A stretch of DNA of 64,000 nucleotides from JBGSKV01 sp041740975 (GCA_041740975.1 JBGSKV010000088.1:1-64000); one strand, 5' to 3'. Positions 24,635 through 34,138 are shown, counted from the first letter of the stretch. Numbers and translations are program-made. Notes: generated from the letters alone by a model not told the origin.

Positions 24635-27439
24635 ATGTCGATGATGCCTGCCCCTCCCGAGGGTCAAAACTCCAAATTTCTGCCACCTTCCTTAGACCGC
24701 TGCGACGCGATTTTGAAAGACCCCGCAACGTTATGGCGATTACTCGAAAACTGTCCGGCCGGTATTGTTTTTTACAAGGGTTCCGAACTACGCGTCGAAT
24801 TTATGAACGCATCATGCGAAGCTTACTGCGGTGTTAACAATGTTTTAGGTAAGAATTTTCGCGAAGCTTTTCCCGAACTTTCCGAAACACAAATATGGGA
24901 AGATCACTTCAAAGTATATGAGAGTGGTAAGGAAATTTCCCGCAAGTCTGTTCCTCTCACACGATGCTTTGGAATTGACATCCAAGAAACAAAGTATTTT
25001 GATGTTGTTTTGCAGCCGATGTTTGATCGCGAAAATAACGTCGATGGTGTTTTGACATACTATTTTGACGTTACCAATCAAGTCATGGCTAGCAGACATA
25101 TATCGGAGAGCGAAAAATACTTTCGTTCATTAGTGGATACCGCGCCGGCTATTTTTTGGGTGACGGATGTTCATGGCACCATAACCTACCTTAGCCGCAA
25201 ATGGTTTGAATATACGGGCTGTACCCCCAATCACAATGTCGAACTTGGCTGGTTAGAAGCGATTCATCCTGATGATCGGGTTCTTGCGAAGACGGTTTTT
25301 TGTAATGCATTTAGAAATTTCGAACCTTTTAATATGACCTACAGACTCCAGCGTGAAAATGGAACCTATGGATGGACCGTTGATATTTGTAACCCAAGAT
25401 TTGACGCAGATGGAAATTTCCTAGGATTTGTGGGAACTGTTCTCGATATCAGCGAAAGAAAGAAAGCCGAAGAACTGCTACGCGAGAGTGAAGAGCGTTT
25501 GCGCCTGGCATTACAAGCGACGAGAACGGGATTTTGGGATCGCAACGTCATAACGGGCGAAGTTATCTGGAGCGAAGAAATGCGCGTGGACTGGAATTTT
25601 CCAGAGTGGAAATTGTCAGGTCATATTGATGAAATCATGGCAAAGGTTCATCCTGACGATATTAAGCTGATCGATGAATCTATACGGGTTTCACAGAACA
25701 CTGGCGCTGAATACTCGGTTGAGTACAGAATTTTTCCCCGTCCCGGGGAGTTAACTTGGATTTTGGCGCGAGGACTGGCCCATTTTGATGCCGATGGCAA
25801 TGCCGTGCGCATGATGGGGACCACAGTCAACATCACAGCCGAACGCTTAGCAAGAGATGAACTTCTCAAAAACCAGCAAGCTGTTCTTAAAAGCGAACAA
25901 CGCTTGCGCCAGTTTGTCGAACAAAGTCCCTACCCAGTTGCGATGTTTGATAAAGACATGCACTACTTGTACGCGAGCGCGACTTGGTTTCGGCATCAAA
26001 AAATTGATGCGGAAGAGGCCCGCGGCAAAAGCCACTACGATATTTTCCCTAATCTACCGGAAGCATGGAAAGCTACCCATAGACGTTGTTTGGCTGGAGC
26101 CACGGAGCGTTCACCTGAAGAGGCGGTCATGGGTAAAGATGGTCGAGTCGAATGGATTCGCTGGGAAGTGAGACCTTGGCATGACAATGACGGTGAGATT
26201 GGGGGGATTCTGCTTTTTACCGAAGATATTTCGGAACGTAAGAACGCTGAAGATCAATTAAAAGCCGCCAAAGCATCCTCGGAAGCTGCTAATGCTGCAA
26301 AAAGCATTTTCTTAGCTAACATTAGTCATGAAATTCGTACACCTTTGGGCGCGATTCAGGGATTTACGGAACTTCTGAGTCAGCCGGGATTGACGAAAGA
26401 AGACTTGGACCATTATGTCTCCGTAATCGATCGAAACTCGAAGCAAGTCATTCGCATCATTGACGACATACTTGATCTTTCCAAGGTAGAAGCGGGCAAG
26501 ATGGCCATCGAAAAAATAAATTTCTCACTGCCGGCTTTGTTATCTGATTTTTCTTCACTTATGAGTTTCCGAGCAATTGAAAATGGCATCACTTTTAAAA
26601 TAGTCGAGGCCACACCACTTCCAAGCATTATAAATTCGGATCCGACGCGTATTCGTCAGATTCTTTCTAATATTGTTGGAAATGCCATCAAGTTTACCGC
26701 GCGTGGCTATGTGCGCCTGATAGTCTCGTCGAAAGATGGCATTTTGGAGTTTAGAGTTGAAGATACGGGGCGAGGAATTTCAAATGACCAGCTTGAAAAA
26801 CTCTTTCAACCTTTCGAGCAAGGCGACCCCTCAACGACTAGGCGATTCGGCGGTACGGGTCTAGGGTTAATTTTAACCCGCGTACTTTGTCGGGCTCTTG
26901 GCGGAGACTTTTACCTGGAAAAAAGTGAAGTTGGAAAGGGTAGTATCTTCTTTGGTTCCATTACAATTGTCAACGCGAGAGACGCAAGAGTCCCTGAAAT
27001 AGCCGCAGAAAACCAACTACCGCCTCAAAGTTCCGAAAATCTATCCCATGATAATAGTGAAAAGGAATTGGCCGGCCTTCACGTCCTTCTTGTGGAAGAC
27101 TCCCCTGATATTCAAGCTCTTCTCAAGATATTTTTGGGAAAGGCTGGTGCCGATATTGATATCGCCTCGGATGGCCACACGGGTGTTGAATACGCATTAT
27201 CGCATCCATATGACGTTGTACTGATGGATATTCAGATGCCACGAATGGACGGGCATGAAGCCACCCGCCTGCTACGTTCGCAAGGTTACGACAGACCCAT
27301 AGTAGCGCTGACTGCACATGCCATGAAAGAAGAACGCGAGAAGTGTAAAAAATCAGGCTTTTCTGATTATTTGTCGAAGCCGATCCAAAGAAAAGACCTT
27401 ATTGACTCGCTTCAAAAAATTCCGCGCATTCAGCACTGA
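24635..27439 (+). CDS. Hybrid sensor histidine kinase with four PAS domains and receiver
   Basis: The 934-residue soluble protein carries four PAS units at about residues 25-145, 160-275, 285-410 and 425-540, a HisKA dimerisation domain with FLANISHEIRTPLG (H565), an HATPase domain with N-box NIVGNAIKF, G1 DTGRGIS and G2 GGTGLGL, and a C-terminal receiver with D865 in VVLMDIQMPRMDG and a conserved Lys in DYLSKPI. No transmembrane helices are seen, so it senses a cytoplasmic cue. No partner regulator or HPt gene is adjacent, so it is an orphan. The start lacks a strong ribosome binding site; GGGATC is the best candidate. Confidence 0.9.
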   Translation: MSMMPAPPEGQNSKFLPPSLDRCDAILKDPATLWRLLENCPAGIVFYKGSELRVEFMNASCEAYCGVNNVLGKNFREAFPELSETQIWEDHFKVYESGKEISRKSVPLTRCFGIDIQETKYFDVVLQPMFDRENNVDGVLTYYFDVTNQVMASRHISESEKYFRSLVDTAPAIFWVTDVHGTITYLSRKWFEYTGCTPNHNVELGWLEAIHPDDRVLAKTVFCNAFRNFEPFNMTYRLQRENGTYGWTVDICNPRFDADGNFLGFVGTVLDISERKKAEELLRESEERLRLALQATRTGFWDRNVITGEVIWSEEMRVDWNFPEWKLSGHIDEIMAKVHPDDIKLIDESIRVSQNTGAEYSVEYRIFPRPGELTWILARGLAHFDADGNAVRMMGTTVNITAERLARDELLKNQQAVLKSEQRLRQFVEQSPYPVAMFDKDMHYLYASATWFRHQKIDAEEARGKSHYDIFPNLPEAWKATHRRCLAGATERSPEEAVMGKDGRVEWIRWEVRPWHDNDGEIGGILLFTEDISERKNAEDQLKAAKASSEAANAAKSIFLANISHEIRTPLGAIQGFTELLSQPGLTKEDLDHYVSVIDRNSKQVIRIIDDILDLSKVEAGKMAIEKINFSLPALLSDFSSLMSFRAIENGITFKIVEATPLPSIINSDPTRIRQILSNIVGNAIKFTARGYVRLIVSSKDGILEFRVEDTGRGISNDQLEKLFQPFEQGDPSTTRRFGGTGLGLILTRVLCRALGGDFYLEKSEVGKGSIFFGSITIVNARDARVPEIAAENQLPPQSSENLSHDNSEKELAGLHVLLVEDSPDIQALLKIFLGKAGADIDIASDGHTGVEYALSHPYDVVLMDIQMPRMDGHEATRLLRSQGYDRPIVALTAHAMKEEREKCKKSGFSDYLSKPIQRKDLIDSLQKIPRIQH

Positions 27440-27465
27440 ACTCATGACTTAGCGAAAGTAGATTT

Positions 27466-29034
27466 TTAAAAAATAATCTCGAAGTTTTGCAAGACTTGAA
27501 GTTTTAACTTGTCTATCACACTGCTAGGAGCAGCATACTCTTCGGCTTCAGCTACAGTAACCGGCAAACTTAATGATGGTCCAATGCAACGATAGAATTC
27601 TGTCACATAGTCCTGGGCCGTTTGGACACCCTCAAAAACGACTACCGATTCAGAGTTCAAGTATCGGCTGCGTAAGTCCAAGTTATAGGATCCAATCATG
27701 ACGGCCTTTCGGTCGATAACCATGTATTTGCCATGGTTTTGACCTAGACCATTATTCATTTTTGCAAAGCCACCCCATTCGTAAATCTCTACAGCACCAG
27801 GAAAAACTTGGTTGAGGGCCAAAAGTTGCTTGTATCGACTTCGCCCAAGGTCCACTAACTGCGCAGTTTCAATGACTTCTCGCGTGTTGGCTTGGATCTT
27901 AACTTTGACGCCGCGACGAACGGCACGTCCGATCGCATCAATGAGTTCTTTTTCCGGCACAAGATAAGAGTTGACAATGAGAACCTCACTTTGAGCGTCA
28001 TCGATCATATTGACGATGGCGGGAAAAATAGTGTCTTCATTGTATCGGGGGCGAGACTGAATAAAACGTATGGATACTTTTTGCCAATTTAAATCTAGAG
28101 TTCTTGATGCATGCGCCAAAGCTGTCTGCATGTAAGCTGGATTGGCGCCAGACAAGGTGATAGGACCGGTAGAATTGCTGAACATGCCTTTTACTGTTTG
28201 CCATATCGAACCCGAACTATCAACTTCTTGCGATCGCCTAGTAAACTCACTTCTTGTGAGATCGTAAGCGCGCGTCATGTCTTGTACAATTGGTCCACGC
28301 ACCATAACGTCACGATCAATGTAACGTTTCATCGGATCTTGTGTATCGACTTCAAAATAATCATTCGCGAGGTTTACTCCGCCAATAATCGCAGTAGTCG
28401 TGGAAGGATTCTCGGCATCAACGATGAATAGCTTTTCGTGATACCGCATATTCGAAGTTTTAAATAACCCTTCTAAATCGGTTACTTTTGTTATTTCGTT
28501 AACCCAGTTTAAATAAAGCAATTCGTAGCCGTGAATATGCACGCCGCGTCGCTTCAAATCAAAATACATCTTATGTTCTTTAACACTGTGATTGAAGACC
28601 GGGTCTATAATGATATCCACTCTCACGCCGCGATTCACAAGCTCGACTAATTTATTCGAAAGTATGATACTGGATTCGTCCGCGTAGAAAATAAGTGACT
28701 GTATGCGAACTGAAATCTGAGCCCGATCCAACATTTGCATACGGGCTGCAAAAAATTCTGGCTCATTCTTCAGGTATGCGACTTCCGAAAGTCCGTCGTT
28801 GCGCACAGGGTATCGTTGTGCGAGCGCTGCAGCAGAGCCACCGGCTGCACCCATATAATTATAGTTCGGATCAAGAACTCGGACTGAAGCACCCGCGTAG
28901 GGTCCACCATTCCATGCCATGCCTTGACCACGATTAAATTTGCGAGTTCCGCCAGACTCTCCACAAGCCACCGTCAATAAGACGAAAGCCAAAAAGGTTC
29001 CGAAGTGTTTTAAGTTTTTTCTGCGAAAGAGCAT
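27466..29034 (-). CDS. Phospholipase D-family lipoprotein (cardiolipin synthase-like)
   Basis: The 522-residue product has a lipoprotein signal (lipobox LLTVAC) and two PLD motifs: RYHEKLFIVDAENPSTTTAI (first HKD) and NHGKYMVIDRKAVMIGSYNLD (second; each H-x-K-x(4)-D). Between are S-V-R-I-Q-S-L-I-F and the PVFNHSVK segment typical of cardiolipin synthase-like proteins. It could be a phospholipase, nuclease or transphosphatidylase; the periplasmic-side membrane anchor favours lipid or extracellular nucleic acid substrates. The ATG at 29034 has no clear ribosome binding site, and the longer frame has none either. Confidence 0.85.
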   Translation of the reverse strand: MLFRRKNLKHFGTFLAFVLLTVACGESGGTRKFNRGQGMAWNGGPYAGASVRVLDPNYNYMGAAGGSAAALAQRYPVRNDGLSEVAYLKNEPEFFAARMQMLDRAQISVRIQSLIFYADESSIILSNKLVELVNRGVRVDIIIDPVFNHSVKEHKMYFDLKRRGVHIHGYELLYLNWVNEITKVTDLEGLFKTSNMRYHEKLFIVDAENPSTTTAIIGGVNLANDYFEVDTQDPMKRYIDRDVMVRGPIVQDMTRAYDLTRSEFTRRSQEVDSSGSIWQTVKGMFSNSTGPITLSGANPAYMQTALAHASRTLDLNWQKVSIRFIQSRPRYNEDTIFPAIVNMIDDAQSEVLIVNSYLVPEKELIDAIGRAVRRGVKVKIQANTREVIETAQLVDLGRSRYKQLLALNQVFPGAVEIYEWGGFAKMNNGLGQNHGKYMVIDRKAVMIGSYNLDLRSRYLNSESVVVFEGVQTAQDYVTEFYRCIGPSLSLPVTVAEAEEYAAPSSVIDKLKLQVLQNFEIIF

Positions 29035-29208
29035 CAGCAAGCTACACCACCATTTCCACATCCATGCTGCATAAAGAGCAAAATCGGTACCATTTGAAAT
29101 GCTTTGTAAAACAATGGGTTATGTCTTTGAGGGGAGGTGTTTTTGTATAAGTGGCTGTTAAACTGACAATATTTTGGCCAATCCGGGTCGTCCGGGGGCA
29201 AGCAGCAT

Positions 29209-29248
29209 AAATGAAAAAAGCCGGTGCATGCACCGGCTTTTTTCATTT
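29209..29248. terminator. Perfect 40-base palindromic terminator
   Basis: The sequence 29209-29248 is exactly self-complementary about a centre between 29228 and 29229 (TGCATGCA core), with A-runs on the left and T-runs on the right. It can act as an intrinsic terminator in both directions. It ends the leftward gene whose stop is at 29269. Confidence 0.85.
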
Positions 29249-29268
29249 GTTATCCCCGCAAAGAGATT

Positions 29269-29823
29269 CTAGTCACGGGCACAAGTAAAATCCATTGTCC
29301 CACCAGTATGATCACCGTGTTTGAAGATATAATGAGCAGGGAATGTTGCGACTTCTTTGTCTTCATAATCTTTAGAAATGACGAGTGTTCCATTCATATC
29401 GCCACCGTCATGGTAGGATGCGCGATCAGAACTGAAATCGCGGAAGCGAAAATATTTGTCGTCTTTATATTTTCTGGCACCTGGAGAAAGTGAAGACTCA
29501 ATCACACCTTTTTTGCCATCACTATAAAACTGCGAGTAAAAGTTAGATTCGGCAATTTTTTCCAGGCCGTCGACGAACTTCGCACCCGATACATGCCCAA
29601 CATAACCAGAAAGGATTCTGGCTGCCGTATTTTCCTTATCTACGACGACTTTCAGAAATAAGCGGGAGCTGGCGAGATTGTCTGTGATGTCATCACCATT
29701 AACGCGAAAGTTATGCCCTTCCGCCCAACATTGTACATTTGTGTAGACTGGACGAGCCATTGAGTTAGTGCCAAGTAGCAATGCCATAGCCAATAAACTA
29801 GATTTGATAAAATAAGATGTCAT
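29269..29823 (-). CDS. Exported protein of unknown function
   Basis: A 184-residue protein with signal peptide (MTSYFIKSSLLAMALLLG ... NSMA) and a mature domain with two cysteines (QCWAEGHNF and the final TCARD) likely to form a disulphide. The middle is beta-rich. ACGGAGG precedes the ATG. It is followed by the palindromic terminator. No family recognised. Confidence 0.65.
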   Translation of the reverse strand: MTSYFIKSSLLAMALLLGTNSMARPVYTNVQCWAEGHNFRVNGDDITDNLASSRLFLKVVVDKENTAARILSGYVGHVSGAKFVDGLEKIAESNFYSQFYSDGKKGVIESSLSPGARKYKDDKYFRFRDFSSDRASYHDGGDMNGTLVISKDYEDKEVATFPAHYIFKHGDHTGGTMDFTCARD

Positions 29824-30053
29824 AGATGCCTCCGTTGAAGTGGCGCGACATTAAAAAATAACCGAATATTTGTAAATGGGTTTGCCTCATTATTATTTTT
29901 CATAACCTCCATAAGCACAACTACTGTTCTTTATACTCGCTTGCATACACACTTGTTCAAGCATCGCCCCCCACCAGCCTTAAAACTAAATTGAAACCCA
30001 GACTTAGCTTTGATACCCTACGGGGATCATCGATTTTCAGTTTTGGGGGATTT

Positions 30054-30374
30054 ATGTTTCGTTCTCTGGTGTTTGTAGTGTCTTGGATACTTTTCAGTGG
30101 GTGCGTAACTCGTGGTCAGGACTTTACGTCCGATGTCAGTTGGATCAAATCAGGCGTGACTTCTAAAAGCGAATTTGATCGTCGGATGGGCAAGCCATTT
30201 TCCGTTGGCCATGCCTCAGGCAAGCCAACCTGGACATACGGTTACTATCACTTCCAATTGTTCGGTTCCAGTTTCTCCAAAGAACTCAAACTTTATTGGG
30301 ACGACAACACGCTATCTAATTTTTCGTTCGAGACAAGTTTTCCTGATGACGTTCGAATGAAAACAACCCTTTAG
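30054..30374 (+). CDS. Small BamE/SmpA-like lipoprotein
   Basis: The 106-residue product has a lipoprotein signal (lipobox LFSGC) and a domain, W-I-K-S-G-V-T-S-K-S-E-F-D-R-R-M-G-K-P-F, that resembles BamE/SmpA proteins (G-x-T-K-x-x-V-x-x-x-x-G-x-P), followed by a W-x-Y strand. BamE-like proteins sit at the outer membrane. The ATG at 30054 has GGGGG upstream; the frame open earlier lacks a signal. The similarity is short, so the family call is tentative. Confidence 0.6.
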   Translation: MFRSLVFVVSWILFSGCVTRGQDFTSDVSWIKSGVTSKSEFDRRMGKPFSVGHASGKPTWTYGYYHFQLFGSSFSKELKLYWDDNTLSNFSFETSFPDDVRMKTTL

Positions 30375-30485
30375 AGAAGTAACGCGCGGATGCTTGGCTC
30401 TCGCCCATTCCTTTTGGGGCTACTTAGGTCAGGTGATAGGCAACGCTATATACTTATTTATCCGCTATTTATTTTGGGATAAAAT

Positions 30486-31169
30486 TTGACCTATTCTAAT
30501 TTCAAAAATGGGTTTTCGCTCGTCGAGCTGATGGTGGTGATTGCCATCGTAGGTGTATTGACAACTATTTCTTTGCCAGTCATTAGAGATTTTCAGTCGA
30601 GAGCAAAAGAATCCGAAGGATCTTTAAACGTTCGGACAATCTATGCTTTGATTCACAATTATTTGAATGATGAAAACGATCGACTTTCGAATGTAGGTTT
30701 AGGCCTCCATTTTGGCACGGATGCTTTTACAAGGAATAATTTTCATTCTGAAAATTCGTGTAAGCATTTTGGCAGTGTTACACATGAAATAGGTTTTAAA
30801 ATGGAGGATTGCAGAAAGATCAATTATGTTTACTATTATTTTGCACATAATAGAAAATTCGGAGTGATCGCTTTGGAAGGAAGCCATCAGGGTAGCAAGC
30901 GGGTATATTCGAAGTGCTGTGGAGCATCGATGTGGGTAGCAAATGAAGCGGGTCTATTTCATTCTATTAGGCCATCCACACCAACGGAATGCATATTGGC
31001 TGCGACTGTTTTGGCAGGCGCCGCAATGGGATCCAACAATTCATCGTTTGACCTCAACGGCGATGGCACTGTTACCGTTCACGAAACTTTGGCGATCAGT
31101 TCTTATGGAGGAGACTTCAATCTCGAACCGGGAAGCACTCCGATGGATTATTTAAGCTCCTGCCCTTAA
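30486..31169 (+). CDS. Type IV prepilin-like protein with EF-hand-like loop
   Basis: A 227-residue protein with a class III signal: NFKNG followed by FSLVELMVVIAIVGVL, with cleavage after the Gly (residue 9) and the conserved Glu at +5. The start is TTG with GGGATA upstream. The globular part has four or so cysteines, and near the C-terminus a loop DLNGDGTVTVHE (189-200) fits an EF-hand/dockerin calcium loop (D-x-N-x-D-G-x-V-x-x-x-E). Type IV pilins are assembled into filaments for twitching, adhesion or secretion. No other pilus genes are adjacent, so this is an orphan minor pilin or pseudopilin. Confidence 0.8.
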   Translation: MTYSNFKNGFSLVELMVVIAIVGVLTTISLPVIRDFQSRAKESEGSLNVRTIYALIHNYLNDENDRLSNVGLGLHFGTDAFTRNNFHSENSCKHFGSVTHEIGFKMEDCRKINYVYYYFAHNRKFGVIALEGSHQGSKRVYSKCCGASMWVANEAGLFHSIRPSTPTECILAATVLAGAAMGSNNSSFDLNGDGTVTVHETLAISSYGGDFNLEPGSTPMDYLSSCP

Positions 31170-31240
31170 TTTCGCGATAAAACAAGCTCTTTATATCAAT
31201 TGCTTTTTAACAAACGCCATGTTTGATTGCCTTGTTATGC

Positions 31241-31329
31241 AAAACGGGGGAGCCGCCAACGCGGCTGAGAGGCGAACGGTTCGCGACCCTTTAGAACTTG
31301 ATCCAGGTCATGCTGGCGAAAGGAGTTTT
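31241..31329 (+). promoter_or_regulatory. TPP riboswitch (THI element)
   Basis: The leader has the THI-box features: GGGGGAGCC, a P3 hairpin GCCGC (31252-31256) / GCGGC (31261-31265), the invariant CTGAGA (31265-31270), ACCCTT, and a GATCCAGGTCATGCTGGCGA stretch. The terminal helix P1 can form between AAAAC (31241-31245) and GTTTT (31325-31329). The Shine-Dalgarno AGGAG (31321-31325) lies at that helix, and the start codon follows at 31331. Thiamine pyrophosphate binding would therefore hide the ribosome binding site and turn translation off, with no separate expression platform. Confidence 0.93.
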
Positions 31330-31330
31330 G

Positions 31331-32797
31331 ATGGGTTCCCCAATGATAGCTGCGATGGAGTCCAAAGGAACGCTTGGTCAGTTCCTTACCCCACTAGACT
31401 ACATCATCTTTTTTACCTGTCTTTTGATCACTGCCGGTTCCATTTTCTATGGACATTCCATTAAAGGAAAAATCAAGGCTGGGCATGCGCATGTCCTTGA
31501 ACACCTTTTAATGGGTCGTACCCTAACCCTTCCGATGTTTGTCGCGACCATGGTGGCAACTTGGTACGGCGGCATCTTCGGCGTTACCGAAATCGCATTT
31601 ACATCTGGAGTCTATAATTTTCTGACCCAGGGCGTGTTTTGGTACCTGACTTATATTGTTTTCGCTTTTTTTATGGTGGATAGAATCGCGGCCTATCACT
31701 CCGTCACTTTGCCCGAGCTGGTCTCAAAGATGTTCGGTCCAACGGCAGGGCGAGTCGCTGCAGTGTTTAACTTTTTCAATGTTCTTCCCGTTGCTTACAC
31801 GTTGAGCTTAGGTCTTTTTTTGCAGCTTCTGACGGGTTGGAGCTTGTTGACGAGTGTCAGCGTCGGCACCGTACTGGTCTGCACCTACTCCATTATGGGT
31901 GGGTTTCGCTCCGATGTGTTCTCCGATATCGTGCAATTTTTTGTGATGTGTGCCGCTGTCTTTTTTGTGGTGGCCTTTTCTTATGCCACAGTGGGTGATT
32001 GGACTTTTTTAAAGAATAATTTGCCAGCCACTCACTTCGAGCCGATGGGCGGACATGGCCTAGCCACAACCATGGTCTGGGGCTTGATAGCTTTCGCCAC
32101 CTTGGTGGACCCGAACTTTTATCAAAAGTGCTTTGCTGCAAAAAATCCACAAACAGCAAAGAAGGGAATATTCATAGCCACGTTGATATGGTTTTGCTTT
32201 GATATTTGTACAACTCTGGGCGCGATGTATGCGCGGGCGATGATTCCTGCGGCCGATCCCAAGCAGAGCTATCTTTTATATGCCTTGCAGGTTTTGCCGA
32301 ATGGATTTCGGGGATTTTTCTTGGCCGGAATTGTCGCCATTGTGATTTCCACTTTAGATTCCTATTTGATCATCGCATCGCAGTCCGTAAGCTACGATTT
32401 GGTGCCGAAACATTGGCGCGAAAATATAAACATCCATCGCTTAAGCACGGTGATGGTGGGTCTATTGGCTATTGGGCTAAGTATGGTTTTCGATGGCTCG
32501 ATCAAAGATGTTTGGAAAACACTGGGATCGTACAGCGCCGGCTGCCTTCTTCTTCCCATGTTTTGTGGATTCTTCCTGCCTGGCGTTGTGAGTGAGCGAG
32601 GATTTATTGTCTCGACCGTTCTGGGAGCCATAGCCATCACTTATTGGCGATTTGCCGAACTCACCGGATTTTGGCAAGAGGTTGATGAGATCTATATCGG
32701 ACTTGTGATGACGTTTGTGGGGATCATGGTGATTCGGGCTTTTGAGCAATTTCGAGGAGATCCTTCGCGTCAAGCGAAGCACGCCGATTCGCTATGA
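31331..32797 (+). CDS. Sodium:solute symporter, thiamine-regulated (probable thiamine or precursor transporter)
   Basis: A 488-residue protein with about 12-13 transmembrane helices, an N-terminal K-G-K-I-K-A-G-H loop, and the SSS pattern (G-G-x-x-x-D-V-x-x-D-x-(I/V)-Q in GGFRSDVFSDIVQFFV). SSS transporters use the sodium gradient. Placement directly under a TPP riboswitch makes thiamine, its pyrimidine or thiazole precursor, or a related compound the likely substrate, as proposed for ThiV-like transporters. The ATG at 31331 is set by the AGGAG in the riboswitch; the frame is open upstream but inside the aptamer. No thiamine biosynthesis genes are next to it. Confidence 0.85.
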   Translation: MGSPMIAAMESKGTLGQFLTPLDYIIFFTCLLITAGSIFYGHSIKGKIKAGHAHVLEHLLMGRTLTLPMFVATMVATWYGGIFGVTEIAFTSGVYNFLTQGVFWYLTYIVFAFFMVDRIAAYHSVTLPELVSKMFGPTAGRVAAVFNFFNVLPVAYTLSLGLFLQLLTGWSLLTSVSVGTVLVCTYSIMGGFRSDVFSDIVQFFVMCAAVFFVVAFSYATVGDWTFLKNNLPATHFEPMGGHGLATTMVWGLIAFATLVDPNFYQKCFAAKNPQTAKKGIFIATLIWFCFDICTTLGAMYARAMIPAADPKQSYLLYALQVLPNGFRGFFLAGIVAIVISTLDSYLIIASQSVSYDLVPKHWRENINIHRLSTVMVGLLAIGLSMVFDGSIKDVWKTLGSYSAGCLLLPMFCGFFLPGVVSERGFIVSTVLGAIAITYWRFAELTGFWQEVDEIYIGLVMTFVGIMVIRAFEQFRGDPSRQAKHADSL

Positions 32798-32879
32798 ATG
32801 ACCGAGGATATTGCCTTCAATCCCAACCTGGGTTAGAGTCGGGTCAACAACATCATATTCTAAAGTCGGAGCCCCTTAT

Positions 32880-33242
32880 ATGAAATATATCTTCGCAAAA
32901 ATCGCCCTACTTTCCATCATTATCTTGGGATGTGGTGAAGCATCGCAAGTCTCAACGCTTTCGGAAAAACCAACAGTGACCAGCCCTGTTTTTGCAAATA
33001 GAGATGACTGCAAAGCACTGAGCATGAACTCCATAGCGCTTTGTGCAAATGAAGACTGTCGAGCTGTGATATTGGGAACGATGGGCCGATGTCAGTCAAA
33101 TGACTGCCGAGGCATGGTACTTGGCAGCACGGCTCAATGTCAGACGCAAGACTGTCGAGCGTTTGTTCTTCGCGTCCCCGGAGCATGTCAAAGTTTAAAC
33201 TGTCGCGGTGTCATGAATCGAAATCCGGGTTTTTGCCGCTAA
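32880..33242 (+). CDS. Cysteine-repeat lipoprotein (five 16-residue repeats)
   Basis: A 120-residue protein with a lipoprotein signal (lipobox ILGC) and a short linker. The remainder is five tandem 16-residue repeats of the pattern (D/N)C(K/R)(A/G)-x(8)-C-x(3), for example DCRAVILGTMGRCQSN, giving ten cysteines in a C-x(10)-C-x(4)-C spacing. CGGAG precedes the ATG. The regular spacing suggests a disulphide-linked solenoid or a metal-binding array at the outer membrane. No known family comes to mind. It stops two bases before the convergent lipid-kinase gene. Confidence 0.72.
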   Translation: MKYIFAKIALLSIIILGCGEASQVSTLSEKPTVTSPVFANRDDCKALSMNSIALCANEDCRAVILGTMGRCQSNDCRGMVLGSTAQCQTQDCRAFVLRVPGACQSLNCRGVMNRNPGFCR

Positions 33243-33244
33243 TC

Positions 33245-34138
33245 TTAGGGCACAAAAACCTTCAGACAATGCCTATGAATTTTTAAGGTGGCTGGTGTTT
33301 TCGCGACGATTTCGCCATCCGCATCAATTGTACGAGGTCGACGTGTTTCCAGTTGAATGCATGGCGCTGATACTTTGACGACTTCTAGCTTTTTCTCGGC
33401 GATTCTTCCGGCCAGTAAAGCCGGCAGAAGTCGCAAACCTTTCCACCATGCATCTATCCGTGGCGCTACCAAATTTAACAACCCATCATCCAGTGTCGCC
33501 CCCTCTGCGATGGTGATGCCTGGACCATAGTAGCGGCCGTGACAAACAGTTACTTGTAACGTCTTCAACTGAGTTACGCTTTGCCCATCCGAAATTGTCA
33601 CATGGAACGGATTAGCCTGGCGCGCGAATTTCATGGCGTAAACCACATAGGCCAGCCTGCCAAAAAACTTTTTTGCGTCTTTCGGTAGCTCGTGATTGAC
33701 TTTGACACTGAGGCCCATTCCTAAAACATTTGCAAACTTTACATCATTCACTGAGGCCACATCAATAGTTTGAGTCCTACCCTTTGCTATAACGAGACAC
33801 GCTTCATTCATATCCAATGGCAGTTCTAAGTTTCGCGCAAAATTATTGGAAGTACCTAAGGGTATAATCCCTAACGTAATCTGATTATCGATAAGGGTAT
33901 CCAAAAGTGCGTTCAAAGTCCCGTCACCACTGCCAATGATGATATTCGAATAAGCAAAGTGCTTATCGTAAATTCGTTCTTTTAACTGCTCTAAGGATAG
34001 ATGCGAAAAATCTTCGGTTTCCATACCCAACGCTTGAAGATTGGTCAAAACTTGCTCGGACGCTTGCGCCCCGTTTCGCGCGAAACGATTGATATACAAA
34101 GCATACTGCTTTTGAGACTGGACTGCCGAATCTTTCAT
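33245..34138 (-). CDS. Diacylglycerol/lipid kinase-family protein
   Basis: The 297-residue product has the DAGK catalytic domain: ALYINRFARNGAQA, IIIGSGDGTLNALLDTL (GGDGT loop, here GSGDGT), LGIIPLGTSNNFARNLELPL, and the C-terminal ATLDDGLLNLV. It phosphorylates a lipid such as diacylglycerol or sphingosine with ATP. The first Gly of the GGDGT loop is Ser, a tolerated change in the family. Start ATG at 34138 with GGAG upstream; the longer frame lacks support. Cytoplasmic. Confidence 0.88.
   Translation of the reverse strand: MKDSAVQSQKQYALYINRFARNGAQASEQVLTNLQALGMETEDFSHLSLEQLKERIYDKHFAYSNIIIGSGDGTLNALLDTLIDNQITLGIIPLGTSNNFARNLELPLDMNEACLVIAKGRTQTIDVASVNDVKFANVLGMGLSVKVNHELPKDAKKFFGRLAYVVYAMKFARQANPFHVTISDGQSVTQLKTLQVTVCHGRYYGPGITIAEGATLDDGLLNLVAPRIDAWWKGLRLLPALLAGRIAEKKLEVVKVSAPCIQLETRRPRTIDADGEIVAKTPATLKIHRHCLKVFVP

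Noticed and set aside
32990..33240. Regular repeats in DNA suggesting a CRISPR array
   Set aside because: The repeat is coding (16-residue cysteine repeat), with no unique spacers.
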